Source: DAIOFH01 sp036745875 (lineage in GTDB: Bacteria; Planctomycetota; SZUA-567). Taken from it: a stretch of 47,594 nucleotides of DNA. A program made the translations under genes and the position numbers. Of this stretch, positions 34,989 to 43,959 are shown piece by piece (within the stretch, counting starts at the first letter, position 1; every line of letters begins with the position of its first letter). The DNA lies in the NCBI GenBank assembly GCA_036745875.1, contig DAIOFH010000010.1:1-47594 (forward strand), in the 5' to 3' direction. The notes under the pieces are model-generated. The model worked only from the letters and a program-made list of their open reading frames with translations, was not told the DNA's origin and did no database searches.

Positions 34989-35027
34989 GCGTACTTCTGG
35001 TTTGACCTGAACAGCCAATATGCTTAT
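34989..35027 (+). pseudogene. Relic copy of the 3' end of an mscS-like gene
   Basis: These 39 bases match 34581-34619 of the mscS gene at 32 positions. Translated, they give AYFWFDLNSQYAY against AYFWFDPNSQYDY. The similarity fades on both sides. It is probably the leftover of a second MscS gene or of a local duplication. It lies in the gap 34698-35102, which has no supported intact gene; a hairpin at 34925-34949 (AAAGCCCG with CGGGCTTT) is also there. Confidence 0.5.
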
Positions 35028-35102
35028 TCTGGTGGGACTATAGATCTTGGGTTGTGCCGTCGCCCGCTTGCAGCGTATATTGTCGCGCCGAAAGGTAAAT
35101 GC

Positions 35103-36269
35103 TTGAAAATCGCCATGTTTTCCTGGGAAGCGTTGGAAGGTATTGCCGTCGGGGGCGGTGCTGCATATGCGAGCCGCCTGGCGGGGGCATTGGCTGAAGC
35201 CGGACACCAGGTAAAGCTTTTCACCCGCCTTGGCCGCAACCAGGCCCTTAGGGAGGCGGTCGGCAAAGTCGAAATACACCGCTGCCCATGGGATGCGAGA
35301 AAGTCCTTTTTCGAGGAAATCACCGCTTTGGCGGGATCGTTCGAGCATTACTACCGCGAGGTCGTCCTCAAGGACGGCCCTCCCGATATCATCCATTGCC
35401 ATGAGTGGCTGACAATCGAGGCCGGGCTCAAGGCGCTGGAGGCAAGCCCGGCCCGCTTCGCCGTCAGCTTCCACTCGACCGAGTGGAGCAGGACGGGAAT
35501 TTGGCCGGACTCTGGGGACTCCGCCCGGATCGCGGGGATTGAACGCGCCGGCATCGAAAAAGCCGACGCCATCATCGCCGCCTCCTTCCAGGCGCGCCGT
35601 AAAATCGAGCAACAGTTTCATCCGCCGGACTGGAAATGCGAAGTCGTCTACCACGGGGTCGACCTCGAAGGCTTTGACAAACTCGATGCGGCGGCGGGGG
35701 CGCGGGCCAGGGAAAGGCTTGGAATCGATCCGTCCGCATTGATGGTGCTGTTTGCCGGCCGGTTTTCCCCGCAGAGCGGGGCCGACCTTGCTGCGGAGAC
35801 GGCCGGGATCGTCAGTTCACGCCTGCCGCAGGCTCGGTTCGTCTTCGTCGGGTCTGGACGGCTGGAAAACGATATGCGCCGCCTTGCCGGGCCTGGCTCC
35901 GTCTTCGTGCCGCCGGAAGGGCGCACGGTCGGCCCCGAACTCTACCTTGCCTCGGACCTGGCGCTCGCGACATTCAGGCGCGACCCGAACGGTCGCGCCG
36001 TGCTGCCCGCCTGGGCAGCCGGGAAGCCGGTTATCGCCCTGTCGGGAACGGTACCGTCCGAGTTCCTCCTGGACGGCATCAACGGCCTGGTCGCCCAGGA
36101 CAACCCGGAGCTACTGGCCAGGAGCGTCATTTCCCTCCTCCAGGACCCGGACCAGATGCGCTGGATGGGACGAAACGGCCGGGTGGCCGCAGAGACGGCG
36201 TTTACCTGGGCGGAGTCAGCCAAGCGCCTCCTTCGCGCCTACAACAGGCGTTCGACCCTCGCTCCATAA
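35103..36269 (+). CDS. Glycosyltransferase (GT4/GT-B-like)
   Basis: 388 residues, counted from a TTG at 35103 with AAAGGT six bases upstream, giving the usual GT-B start KIAMFSWEALEGIAVGGGA. Longer in-frame readings run into relic DNA. The N-terminal Rossmann domain includes a Gly-rich loop and PDIIHCHEWLTIEAG; the C-terminal nucleotide-sugar domain includes VLFAGRFSPQSGADL and then GPELYLASDLALATFRRDP. It lacks the clear EGFP/EPFG pattern of many GT4 enzymes; the corresponding acidic site reads ASDLALA and FRRDPNGRAVLPAWA. Sugar donor and acceptor are unknown. It stands alone between an mscS-type gene and the rpiR locus. Confidence 0.8.
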   Translation: MKIAMFSWEALEGIAVGGGAAYASRLAGALAEAGHQVKLFTRLGRNQALREAVGKVEIHRCPWDARKSFFEEITALAGSFEHYYREVVLKDGPPDIIHCHEWLTIEAGLKALEASPARFAVSFHSTEWSRTGIWPDSGDSARIAGIERAGIEKADAIIAASFQARRKIEQQFHPPDWKCEVVYHGVDLEGFDKLDAAAGARARERLGIDPSALMVLFAGRFSPQSGADLAAETAGIVSSRLPQARFVFVGSGRLENDMRRLAGPGSVFVPPEGRTVGPELYLASDLALATFRRDPNGRAVLPAWAAGKPVIALSGTVPSEFLLDGINGLVAQDNPELLARSVISLLQDPDQMRWMGRNGRVAAETAFTWAESAKRLLRAYNRRSTLAP

Positions 36270-36415
36270 TCCTGATTTTCCTACAAAAACCCTAACACCA
36301 AAGTTTTGCGAAACGGAAGCGGGTTCCGTGCGCAGTGAAAGCCAATCGCACTGGCTGCCGTTGTACCGGGTAACAACCGTACTACCGCCGCTTGTTTGGA
36401 CAAACTATCCCTATC

Positions 36416-36430
36416 TGTAATTAAATTACA
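36416..36430. promoter_or_regulatory. Palindromic operator resembling HexR/RpiR sites
   Basis: TGTAATTAAATTACA is a perfect palindrome, seven-base arms around a central A. It lies 30 bases upstream of the -35 box of the promoter for the RpiR-family gene. It resembles the TGTAAT-N3-ATTACA form reported for HexR, an RpiR-family regulator. Binding by the local regulator is inferred. The gap 36270-36654 otherwise shows no gene. Confidence 0.55.
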
Positions 36431-36460
36431 CATTTTAACAAATTTTCTTACAAATATCTC

Positions 36461-36489
36461 TTGACTTCTGAAATTTTATTACATAATAT
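36461..36489 (+). promoter_or_regulatory. Promoter of the rpiR-headed operon
   Basis: TTGACT (36461-36466), 17-base spacer, TAATAT (36484-36489). It leaves an untranslated leader of about 160 bases before the rpiR start at 36655. Confidence 0.6.
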
Positions 36490-36654
36490 CCCCTGTTGTC
36501 GCTTCGGGAATTTTTATACCCTTGAATCATGTGCGACTAAGGGAAAAACTTCTCCCTGATCTTGTAACGAAAATACAGTCGTGTAATTATTTCCATCCAT
36601 CTCTTGTAAAAAAGTAACATAAATTTTCCCGTTTCTGTATAAACCGGAGTTGGC

Positions 36655-37566
36655 ATGGGCTCTGTCGTCACCCGCATAAACAGCCACCTGCATATCCTGA
36701 CCCCCAGCGAGGCCAAGGCGGCGGAATACTGCCGCAACCACCCGGATGAAGTGATCCGCAACTCCATCCACGAGGTGGCGAAGCTCGCCGGAGTCTCCGT
36801 CGCCTCCGTGAGCCGCCTCGCCATCACCCTCGGCTACCGCGACTGGAAGGACATGCGCCTCAGCCTCGCCCGGGATTCGCAGACCGGCGACAATCCGGTA
36901 TATCCCGAGATCGAACGCGGCGACCCGGACGCGGACGCCATGAAAAAAGTCTTTGACGGCAACATCCTTTCCCTCAAGGACACCTTTGCCCAGCTGGACA
37001 AGCGTGCTTTCGCCAAGGTCGTAAAGGCGCTCGCCAAAACGGACCGCGTCGTCTTTTTCGGCAACGGCGGTTCCGGCTACATGGCGCTGGACGAAGCGCT
37101 GCGTTTTTCCCACCTCAACCTCGCCGCCGAGTGTTACACGGACGAGTACCAGATGATTATCCAGGCCTCCAAGATGAAAAAAGGGCAGATAGCCTTCGGC
37201 TTTTCCTATTCCGGGCGGACGCGCTCCCTCGTGGCCGCGCTGGAGGTCGCCCGCCGCAACCAGGCCATCACGGTCGGCGTCGCCAACCATCGCTATACCC
37301 CCTTGGAGGAAGTGTCGGACTATTTCTTCTACACCATGTTTCCGCGCTCGTCGGGGGGCATAGCCTCCCTCACCTCGCGCCTCGCCCTGCTGTCGCTGAT
37401 GGATTGCTTTTACGTCCTGGCGGTGCAGCACGGCAGGATGGGCGTGACGGCGGAAAAAATCGACCGCAACATAGAAAAACACCTTCGCTATCCGCCCCGC
37501 CGCCGCGAAAAGGACAAGTCGGGCGGCAATGGCGGCAAAGTGCGAAAGACTGGAGCCAGTACATGA
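36655..37566 (+). CDS. RpiR-family transcriptional regulator
   Basis: 303 residues. The N-terminal HTH (about 1-75) contains NSIHEVAKLAGVSVASVSRLAITLG. The C-terminal SIS domain (about 110-250), which binds a phosphorylated sugar, contains VVFFGNGGSGYMALDEALRF and FGFSYSGRTRSLVAALEVAR. The last 25 residues are Lys/Arg/Gly-rich. GGAG lies six bases before the ATG. The stop overlaps the start of the next gene (ATGA), so it is the first gene of the importer operon and probably senses a phosphorylated intermediate of the same pathway. Confidence 0.92.
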   Translation: MGSVVTRINSHLHILTPSEAKAAEYCRNHPDEVIRNSIHEVAKLAGVSVASVSRLAITLGYRDWKDMRLSLARDSQTGDNPVYPEIERGDPDADAMKKVFDGNILSLKDTFAQLDKRAFAKVVKALAKTDRVVFFGNGGSGYMALDEALRFSHLNLAAECYTDEYQMIIQASKMKKGQIAFGFSYSGRTRSLVAALEVARRNQAITVGVANHRYTPLEEVSDYFFYTMFPRSSGGIASLTSRLALLSLMDCFYVLAVQHGRMGVTAEKIDRNIEKHLRYPPRRREKDKSGGNGGKVRKTGAST

Positions 37567-39065
37567 GTGAAACGCCAAAGATCCAGCTCAGGAACATCAG
37601 GAAAACCTTCCCCGGCGTCGTCGCGCTGGCCAATGTCAATTTTACTGTGCAAAAGGGCTCAGTCCACGTTCTCTGCGGCGAAAACGGCGCGGGGAAATCG
37701 ACCCTCATGAAAATCCTGAACGGCATCTATTCGGCGGACGAGGGCGAAATCCTCATCGACGGCCGAAAGGTGGAGATACACAACCCCCAGGAAGCGCGCC
37801 AGCACGGCATAGCCATGATTTTCCAGGAACTGAACTATGTCCCCGAAATGACGGTGGAGGAAAGCCTGTTCCTCGGTTGCGAACCGCTCCTCGGCATCCC
37901 CGGCCTGCGCCGCGTCGACTGGAAGACAATCCGCAGGGAAAGCCTCGCCATGCTGAAATCCGAGGGCCTCTCCTACAACCCGACGACCAAGCTCCGCGAC
38001 CTTTCCGTCTCGGACATCCAGATGCTGGAGATCACCAAGGCGATTTCCCGCGACGCCGACATCATCATCATGGACGAACCGACCTCGGCCATCACCAACC
38101 GCGAAGTCGAACGGCTTATGGAGAAAATCGACGAGTTGCGCAAAAAAGGCATAGCCATCATCTACATCTCCCACAAGATGGAAGAAATTTTCCGCATCGC
38201 CGACCAGATAACCATTCTCAGGGACGGCGAGGTCGTCGACTCGCAGCCGGCGGCAAAATACGATATCGACAAGGTGATCGCGCTGATGGTCGGCCGGACC
38301 ATCACCAATGTCTACCCGAAAGAGCGGATCGATGCCGGGGACGTCATTTTCGAGGCCAAAAACCTCACGCGGAAAGGCGTTTTTCACAACATCTCGTTCA
38401 ACGTCCGGGCCGGGGAGATTGTCGGCTTCGCCGGGCTTGTCGGCGCGGGGCGCACGGAGGTGGCCAGGGCCATTTTCGGCCTGGACCCCATCGACTCCGG
38501 ACAGATTTACGTCAAGGGGGTGGAAACGTCCATTCGCCGCGTGCGGGATTCGATGCGGGCGGGGGTGGCGATGCTCTCCGAGGACCGCCGCCGCTACGGC
38601 ATCATCCCCATGCGTTCCGTAAAGGAAAACGCCTCCCTCAGCAGTGTCGGTCTTTTCATCCGCGGCGGTTTCCTGCACGCCAATGAAGAGCGCATGACGG
38701 TCAGCCAGCGCTTCCAGTCCATGAACGTCAAAACGCCCACCCTGGATACGCCGATCCAGTCGCTGTCCGGCGGCAACCAGCAGAAAGTCCTGATCGCCAA
38801 GTGGCTGATGGCGGACCCGCAGGTATTGTTCATGGACGAACCGACGCGCGGCATCGATGTCGGCGCGAAATTCGAAATATACAAACTGATGACCGGCCTC
38901 GCCCGCGAAGGCAAGGGCCTCGTAATGATTTCATCCGAACTGCCGGAGCTTCTCGGCATGTGCGACCGTATTTACGTAATGGCCAAAGGCCAGATAATGG
39001 GCGAATTGACGGCGGGCGATTTTTCACAGGAAAAAGTGATGCGCCTCGCCACCGGCAATCAATAG
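37563..39065 (+). CDS. Ribose-type (CUT2) sugar ABC transporter ATPase
   Basis: 500 residues with two fused ABC domains, as in RbsA/XylG/MglA. Domain 1 has Walker A GENGAGKST (about 39-47) and a Walker B that reads IIIMDEPTS; its signature is LSVSDIQMLEI. Domain 2 has the degenerate Walker A GLVGAGRTEVAR and the signature LSGGNQQKV, Walker B VLFMDEPTRGID. This asymmetric pattern is normal for the class. The ATG at 37563 overlaps the rpiR stop; longer readings lie over rpiR. Energises the permease encoded next. Confidence 0.93.
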   Translation: MSETPKIQLRNIRKTFPGVVALANVNFTVQKGSVHVLCGENGAGKSTLMKILNGIYSADEGEILIDGRKVEIHNPQEARQHGIAMIFQELNYVPEMTVEESLFLGCEPLLGIPGLRRVDWKTIRRESLAMLKSEGLSYNPTTKLRDLSVSDIQMLEITKAISRDADIIIMDEPTSAITNREVERLMEKIDELRKKGIAIIYISHKMEEIFRIADQITILRDGEVVDSQPAAKYDIDKVIALMVGRTITNVYPKERIDAGDVIFEAKNLTRKGVFHNISFNVRAGEIVGFAGLVGAGRTEVARAIFGLDPIDSGQIYVKGVETSIRRVRDSMRAGVAMLSEDRRRYGIIPMRSVKENASLSSVGLFIRGGFLHANEERMTVSQRFQSMNVKTPTLDTPIQSLSGGNQQKVLIAKWLMADPQVLFMDEPTRGIDVGAKFEIYKLMTGLAREGKGLVMISSELPELLGMCDRIYVMAKGQIMGELTAGDFSQEKVMRLATGNQ

Positions 39066-39076
39066 ACGGAAGTGAA

Positions 39077-39131
39077 GAGTTGAAAGTTAAGGGTGAAGAG
39101 TTATAAACCTGCCGCTCTTAACTCTTGACTC
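39077..39131. other. Imperfect hairpin between ATPase and permease genes
   Basis: GAGTTGAAAGTTAAG (39077-39091) pairs with CTTAACTCTTGACTC (39117-39131) with three non-Watson-Crick positions, in a low-complexity AAGAGTT-rich stretch. It may act as a message processing or stabilising element within the operon. Confidence 0.35.
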
Positions 39132-39160
39132 ATAACTGCAATTGACGTTCAGGAGAAAAA

Positions 39161-40144
39161 ATGTCGACCCACAAGCTCCTCAGGTTCATGAACAAATACA
39201 GCATCTATGTCATCCTGGTGGCATTGATGATTCTCTGCACCATCCTCAACCCGAACTTCCTGACCTGGCAAAATCTCGCCAACGTCTCACGGCAGATTTC
39301 CATCACGACGATCATCGCCATGGCCGAAACGATCCTCATCATCGGCGGCATGATCGACCTTGCGGCGGGAGCGGTGTTGGCGCTCGCCGGCGTGCTGTCT
39401 GTCGCGACATACAAGTTCACGGGGTCCCTGCTGCTGGCGGTCGTCGTCGGCATCGTCGTCGGCGTGATCTGTAACGCCTTGAGCGGCGTCGTGGTCGTCC
39501 GCTTCAAGACTCCCCCCTTCATCGCCACCCTGGCGATGCAGACGGCGGCGCGCGGCGCGGTGCTTCTCTATTGCGCCGGGCAAAACATCTACCAGGTCGG
39601 CGACTACGTCGTCCTCGGCAAGGGGTATATCGGCCCCATACCGACGCCCGTGGTGTTTATGCTTGTCGTGGTGCTTCTCACCTGGTACATCCTCCGCCAC
39701 ACCCGCTTCGGCAGGTACATCTATGCCGTCGGCGGCAACGAAGAAGCGGCCCGAGCCTCCGGCGTCTCCATCGGCTGGACCAAATTCAACGCCTACGCCA
39801 TCTCCGGCGTCCTGGTCGGCCTCGCGGGCATCCTTTACATGTCGAGAAACTCCGCAGGCCTCCCCAACGCCGGGGCTGGACTGGAGTTCGAGGCGATGAC
39901 TGCCGCAATTATCGGAGGCACGAGCTTTTCCGGCGGCGTCGGCACCGCCATGGGAACGCTCGCGGGCGGCTTCATCATGGGCTTCCTCAACAACGGCATG
40001 AACCTTCTCGGCATCCAGGCCTATGCCCAGCAGATCGTGCGCGGCCTTATCATCGTCCTCGCCGTCATCTGGGACATGTCGTCCAAACAGCGCAAATACC
40101 ATGAGGACGACAACAAGGTAAGGAAAGCCGAGGAGAAAAAGTAG
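39161..40144 (+). CDS. Ribose-type (CUT2) sugar ABC transporter permease
   Basis: 327 residues with about eight to ten membrane segments, the RbsC/BPD-transporter-2 family. Visible marks include IGGMIDLAAGAVLALAGVL, VVRFKTPPFIATLAM, GGNEEAARASGVSIGWTK (the cytoplasmic loop that meets the ATPase) and IIGGTSFSGGVGTAMGT. AGGAGA lies before the ATG. The C-terminus is a charged tail (KQRKYHEDDNKVRKAEEKK). Forms a homodimeric channel. Confidence 0.93.
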   Translation: MSTHKLLRFMNKYSIYVILVALMILCTILNPNFLTWQNLANVSRQISITTIIAMAETILIIGGMIDLAAGAVLALAGVLSVATYKFTGSLLLAVVVGIVVGVICNALSGVVVVRFKTPPFIATLAMQTAARGAVLLYCAGQNIYQVGDYVVLGKGYIGPIPTPVVFMLVVVLLTWYILRHTRFGRYIYAVGGNEEAARASGVSIGWTKFNAYAISGVLVGLAGILYMSRNSAGLPNAGAGLEFEAMTAAIIGGTSFSGGVGTAMGTLAGGFIMGFLNNGMNLLGIQAYAQQIVRGLIIVLAVIWDMSSKQRKYHEDDNKVRKAEEKK

Positions 40145-40209
40145 CGTTCCAAACCAGCACATGTGTTGCTGGAAAATTTATGCGAAGATTTTTTTCAGAG
40201 GAGAAAAGA

Positions 40210-41157
40210 ATGACGAAGCTTGGTAAATTCGTGGCGCTGGTGATGGCAGTCGCCCTTTTCGCCGGCGCTGCCGGGGCGGGTGAAAAGTTCAAGATGGCCT
40301 ACATCGCCAGGGCGCAGGGCGATTCGTTCGCCGCATGGCTCGCCAACGCCATCAGCGAAGAAGTGCAGAAGAACTATCCGGACATGGAAGTCACCGTCTT
40401 CGACGGCCAGTCCAACAACGAAACGATCGCCACCCACATCGAAAACGCCATCACCAACAAGTTTGACGCCATCCTGCTCCAGCCCTTCGACACCGAAGCG
40501 AACAAGGGCCCCATGATCCAGGCCCTCGACGCCGGCCTCGTCGGCGCGTGCGTCAACGTGACGATCACCGCCGACCCGCGCATCGGCAATGTCGACGCCA
40601 ACCCCTTCGACCAGGCCGCCGTGAACTGCGAACTCGCCCTCAAGCAGGTTCCGCAGAACGCCAAGGCCGTCGTCCTCCTCGGCCCCGCCGGCAACCCGCA
40701 CTCCCTTGAACGCCACCGCGCCTGGAAGGAAGTCTTCTTCGCCAAGCGCCCCGACGTCAAGATCGTCGGCGAACAGATCGCCAACTGGAACAAGGACGAA
40801 GCGATGCGCTACATGGAAGACTGGATCCAGGCCACCGCCGGCGACATCCAGGTCATCGTCAGCATGAACGACAACATGTGCGCGGGCGCGATCGAAGCGG
40901 CCAAGGACGCCAACATGAAGAACTTCCTCGCCTACGGGGTGGACGGCACCGCCGAAGCGTGCCTCCTCATCAAGGACGGCGACATGACCTCCACCTCCCT
41001 CCAGAGCGCCTACGACCTCGCGGAAGCCTCCGTGAAGCTGGTCCACAACATGCTCAAGGGCGGCAAACCCGACCTCATCATGATCGACTGCCCCCTCATC
41101 ACCAAGGACAACGTCCAGCAGTTCATCGACATGCACAAGCGCGCCGGTCAGCTGTAA
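40210..41157 (+). CDS. Ribose-type sugar ABC transporter, substrate-binding protein
   Basis: 315 residues of the periplasmic-binding-protein-4/RbsB class. The signal peptide reads MTKLGKFVALVMAVALFAGAAGAG; mature part KFKMAYIARAQGDSFAAW. Ligand-fold marks include FDAILLQPFDTEANKG, GPAGNPHSLERHRAWKE and VIVSMNDNMCAGAIEAAKD. GAGGAG lies before the ATG at 40210; an in-frame ATG at 40180 lacks one. The ligand cannot be named from sequence; the neighbouring enzymes are a TIM-barrel isomerase-like protein and a CoA-transferase. A terminator follows. Confidence 0.92.
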   Translation: MTKLGKFVALVMAVALFAGAAGAGEKFKMAYIARAQGDSFAAWLANAISEEVQKNYPDMEVTVFDGQSNNETIATHIENAITNKFDAILLQPFDTEANKGPMIQALDAGLVGACVNVTITADPRIGNVDANPFDQAAVNCELALKQVPQNAKAVVLLGPAGNPHSLERHRAWKEVFFAKRPDVKIVGEQIANWNKDEAMRYMEDWIQATAGDIQVIVSMNDNMCAGAIEAAKDANMKNFLAYGVDGTAEACLLIKDGDMTSTSLQSAYDLAEASVKLVHNMLKGGKPDLIMIDCPLITKDNVQQFIDMHKRAGQL

Positions 41158-41188
41158 CCAACACACTTCGATCGACGCAGTTCTCCTA

Positions 41189-41229
41189 CAAGGCAGGGTC
41201 CGCCCCTGCCTTGTTCCGTTTCATTTTTC
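41189..41229 (+). terminator. Terminator after the CUT2 binding-protein gene
   Basis: A 10-bp perfect stem CAAGGCAGGG / CCCTGCCTTG (41189-41198 and 41204-41213) followed by TTCCGTTTCATTTTT. It may allow some read-through to the next two genes. Confidence 0.6.
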
Positions 41230-41403
41230 GGATCGATTTGCGCCATCCCATAAAGCAAAGGCGTGTGCCGTCTACTTTTATATTGGCGTTCTTTTTTTTT
41301 CACATATACTGTTGTAACGGCGATAGGGCGGGACACCCTCTCTGCCCTGTACTTACGGGCCATATTTTTCTCCACCCATTTCATCATTGAAGGAAGACGA
41401 CAG

Positions 41404-42321
41404 ATGAAACTTTCCCTCGGCGTGAAAAGCGATCCCATCGAATACCGTTACAGCTACGAATGGCTTTTCGACCTTATGGCCGAAGCCAAGGCGCCCTACC
41501 TCCAGCTCGGTTCTTTTACGGAGATGTTTTCCCTGGAGCCGGAATGGTTCGCCAGGTTGGGCGAAAAAGCCAAGGGGCGCGGCATCACCATAAAAAGCGT
41601 CTTCACTTCGCACCGGGAACTTGGCGGCCTTTTCAGCGGAGACCCGTCCCTCGGCCGGGTGGCGATCGAAAACTACCGCCGCCTCATCGATGTCGGCGCG
41701 GCCGTCGGCGCGGATTATGTCGGGTCTAACCTCGGGCGCTCCTTCCAGGACCGCTTTGACGAAAAGGTTCCCGGCATGGTCAAGAGCATCGAACACCTGA
41801 AAAACATGATGGCCTATGCCAAGGAAAAGGGCCTCAAGGGGCTTTCCGTCGAGCCCATGTCCTGCCTCGCCGAACCCCCGACCCTGCCGGAGGAATGCAC
41901 CTCCCTCATGCTCGAACTCGGCAACTTCCACAAGGCCAACCCGAACACCGTGCCCTGCTATTTTTGCTCGGACATATCCCACGGCTATGCCGACGCCGAA
42001 GGCGTGGTGGTGCATGACAACTGGTCCCTGTTCAGGCACAACGCCCCCTGGACCTGCGAATTCCATTTCAAAAATACGGACAAAATCTTCAACTCCACTT
42101 TCGGCTTCAACCCGGAAGAACGCGAACGCGGCATTGTCAAACTGGACACCTTCCGCAATCTTATCGACGAAGTCGCCCCGGCCTTCCCGGTCGAACGGGT
42201 GGTCGGCTATCTCGAAATCGGCGGCCCCAAGCATGGCCGCGACTACTCTGACATCAACCTCGGCAAAGCCCTCAAGGAATCCCTGGCCGCGTTGAATGAC
42301 GCGTTCGACTTTGCTCCCTAA
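41404..42321 (+). CDS. Sugar phosphate isomerase/epimerase-like TIM-barrel protein
   Basis: 305 residues of the AP-endonuclease-2/xylose-isomerase-like barrel superfamily, which includes epimerases and isomerases of sugars and inositols. Marks of the fold: GADYVGSNLGRS, LKGLSVEPMSC (a metal-ligand Glu candidate), FCSDISHGYAD (Asp and His) and EFHFKNTD (Glu, His). These would supply the usual divalent-metal site. AAGGAAG lies seven bases before the ATG at 41404; longer readings have no site. Cytoplasmic, between the importer and the CoA-transferase. The substrate is unknown. Confidence 0.82.
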   Translation: MKLSLGVKSDPIEYRYSYEWLFDLMAEAKAPYLQLGSFTEMFSLEPEWFARLGEKAKGRGITIKSVFTSHRELGGLFSGDPSLGRVAIENYRRLIDVGAAVGADYVGSNLGRSFQDRFDEKVPGMVKSIEHLKNMMAYAKEKGLKGLSVEPMSCLAEPPTLPEECTSLMLELGNFHKANPNTVPCYFCSDISHGYADAEGVVVHDNWSLFRHNAPWTCEFHFKNTDKIFNSTFGFNPEERERGIVKLDTFRNLIDEVAPAFPVERVVGYLEIGGPKHGRDYSDINLGKALKESLAALNDAFDFAP

Positions 42322-42346
42322 GACGTGAAATAAAGTGAGGGAAAAC

Positions 42347-43852
42347 ATGTTCAGGATCATGACTGCGCGTGACGCGATCGACCTCATCAAGGACGGCGAT
42401 TGCGTCGGGATCAATTCATTTCTCGCCTTGTCGAATCCGGAAACGCTCCATAACGCCATCACCGAGAAATACCGCGAATGCGGCAGCCCCGGCAACCTGC
42501 GCATGTTTTGCGCCGCCGGTTTCGGCGGCTGGGACCCGAACCGCTTCGCCGATCCCTATATCTCCATGGGGGCGGTGAAGGAAATTGTCGCCGGGCACTA
42601 TGCCAGCATGCCCACCGCCATCAAGATGGCGCTTGAGGACAAAATCGAAGCCTACAACCTGCCTCTCGGCGCCCTCTCCCACGCGGTGCGGGCGGCGGCG
42701 GCCGGCAAGGACGGCTTATTGAGCAAGGTCGGGCTGAACCTGTTTGTCGATCCGAGGATCGGCAGCCCGGCGCTTAACGGCATTTCAAAAAGAAAACTGG
42801 TCAGCCTGGTGGAAGTGGACGGCGAGGAATACCTCTATTACAAGACGCCGAAAGTCGACATCGCCTTTATCAAAGGGACGACCGCCGACCCGAACGGCAA
42901 TATCAGTTTTGAAAAGGAATACCTCACCGTCGACGCCCTCGCGCTCGCCCAGGCCACAAAAGCCAACGGCGGCAAGGTGATAGTCCAGGTCGACCGGGTC
43001 AGCCACATTTTCCCGCGTCCCCGCAACGTCATCGTTCCCGGCATCCTTGTCGACGCCGTGGTCGTCGATGAGAACGCGGAGCAGGCGGCGGCCTATTTCC
43101 CCGCCATGTCCGGAGACATCCATGTGCCGCCTTCACACATGGACTATTACATGAGCCAACTCGCCACCTCGAAGCGCAAACGCACCGACAATGACGACGC
43201 CCCCGATATCATCGGCGAACGCGCGGCGCGCGAACTCAGCCCAGGCCAGGTGGTGAATATCGGCATCGGCATCCCCGAGATGGCGGGAAAATACGCCTCC
43301 CGCCAAGGGATACTCAAGGACATCGTCACGACGGTGGAGGCGGGCGGCATCGGCGGCTTGCCTGCGCCGGGGGTCGCCTTCGGCGCGACTATCGGCGCGG
43401 ACATGATTTCCGACATGGCGGTGCAGTTTGATTTTTACGACGGCGGCGGGCTGGACATCTGTTTCATGGGCGGCCTGGAAGTGGACCGTTTCGGCAATGT
43501 CAACGCGCACCAGTCCAGTTCCGGTTTCGTCGGCATCGGCGGCTTCGCCAACATCACCACGGCGGCCAAGGCGGTGGTGTTCTGCCTGACGTTCACCGCA
43601 AAAGGGCTGGTAGCGAAGCGGAACGCCAATGCAGTGGAAATACTCCAGGAAGGCGGAATTCCGAAGTTCAAAAAGGAAATAGCCGCTATCAGCTTCTCCG
43701 CCAAAAACGCGCTGACGCGCGGGCAGCGTGTCCTGTACGTTACGGAACGCGCCGTCTTCACGCTCACGCCGGACGGCATCAAGTTGATCGAAGTGTATCC
43801 CGGCATCGACCGCAAGAGTCAGATCGAAAGCGTGTTGGATTTCGACTTGTAA
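42347..43852 (+). CDS. Fused family-I CoA-transferase (acyl-CoA:acetate type)
   Basis: 501 residues with alpha and beta CoA-transferase subunits fused, like E. coli YdiF and propionate CoA-transferases. The N-terminal half includes FCAAGFGGWDPNRF and KGTTADPNGNISFEKEYL; the C-terminal half begins about residue 260 (RAARELSPGQVVNIGIGIP). The candidate catalytic Glu is in TTVEAGGIGGLP. It would swap CoA between an acyl-CoA and a carboxylate. ATG at 42347 has AGGG five bases upstream; a GTG at 42335 is also in frame. It is 25 bases after the TIM-barrel gene, so the two are probably cotranscribed. A CoA-transferase beside a sugar importer is unusual. Confidence 0.88.
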   Translation: MFRIMTARDAIDLIKDGDCVGINSFLALSNPETLHNAITEKYRECGSPGNLRMFCAAGFGGWDPNRFADPYISMGAVKEIVAGHYASMPTAIKMALEDKIEAYNLPLGALSHAVRAAAAGKDGLLSKVGLNLFVDPRIGSPALNGISKRKLVSLVEVDGEEYLYYKTPKVDIAFIKGTTADPNGNISFEKEYLTVDALALAQATKANGGKVIVQVDRVSHIFPRPRNVIVPGILVDAVVVDENAEQAAAYFPAMSGDIHVPPSHMDYYMSQLATSKRKRTDNDDAPDIIGERAARELSPGQVVNIGIGIPEMAGKYASRQGILKDIVTTVEAGGIGGLPAPGVAFGATIGADMISDMAVQFDFYDGGGLDICFMGGLEVDRFGNVNAHQSSSGFVGIGGFANITTAAKAVVFCLTFTAKGLVAKRNANAVEILQEGGIPKFKKEIAAISFSAKNALTRGQRVLYVTERAVFTLTPDGIKLIEVYPGIDRKSQIESVLDFDL

Positions 43853-43959
43853 ACGAGTTCGGCGGCATGGACGCTTACCTCCGATTATTCCCCTTGCCCT
43901 GGCCCTCGCGCCCTTGGGAGTGCGAATGTTAGGGTAAGAGGAAGCGGCATTTCACCGCT

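Noticed and set aside
34794..35102. N-terminal extension of the glycosyltransferase
   Set aside because: The extension would run through the hairpin and the mscS relic; the glycosyltransferase fold starts at the TTG at 35103.
39068..39131. AAGAGTT-rich stretch as a CRISPR or direct-repeat array
   Set aside because: Units are irregular, there are no spacers and no cas genes.
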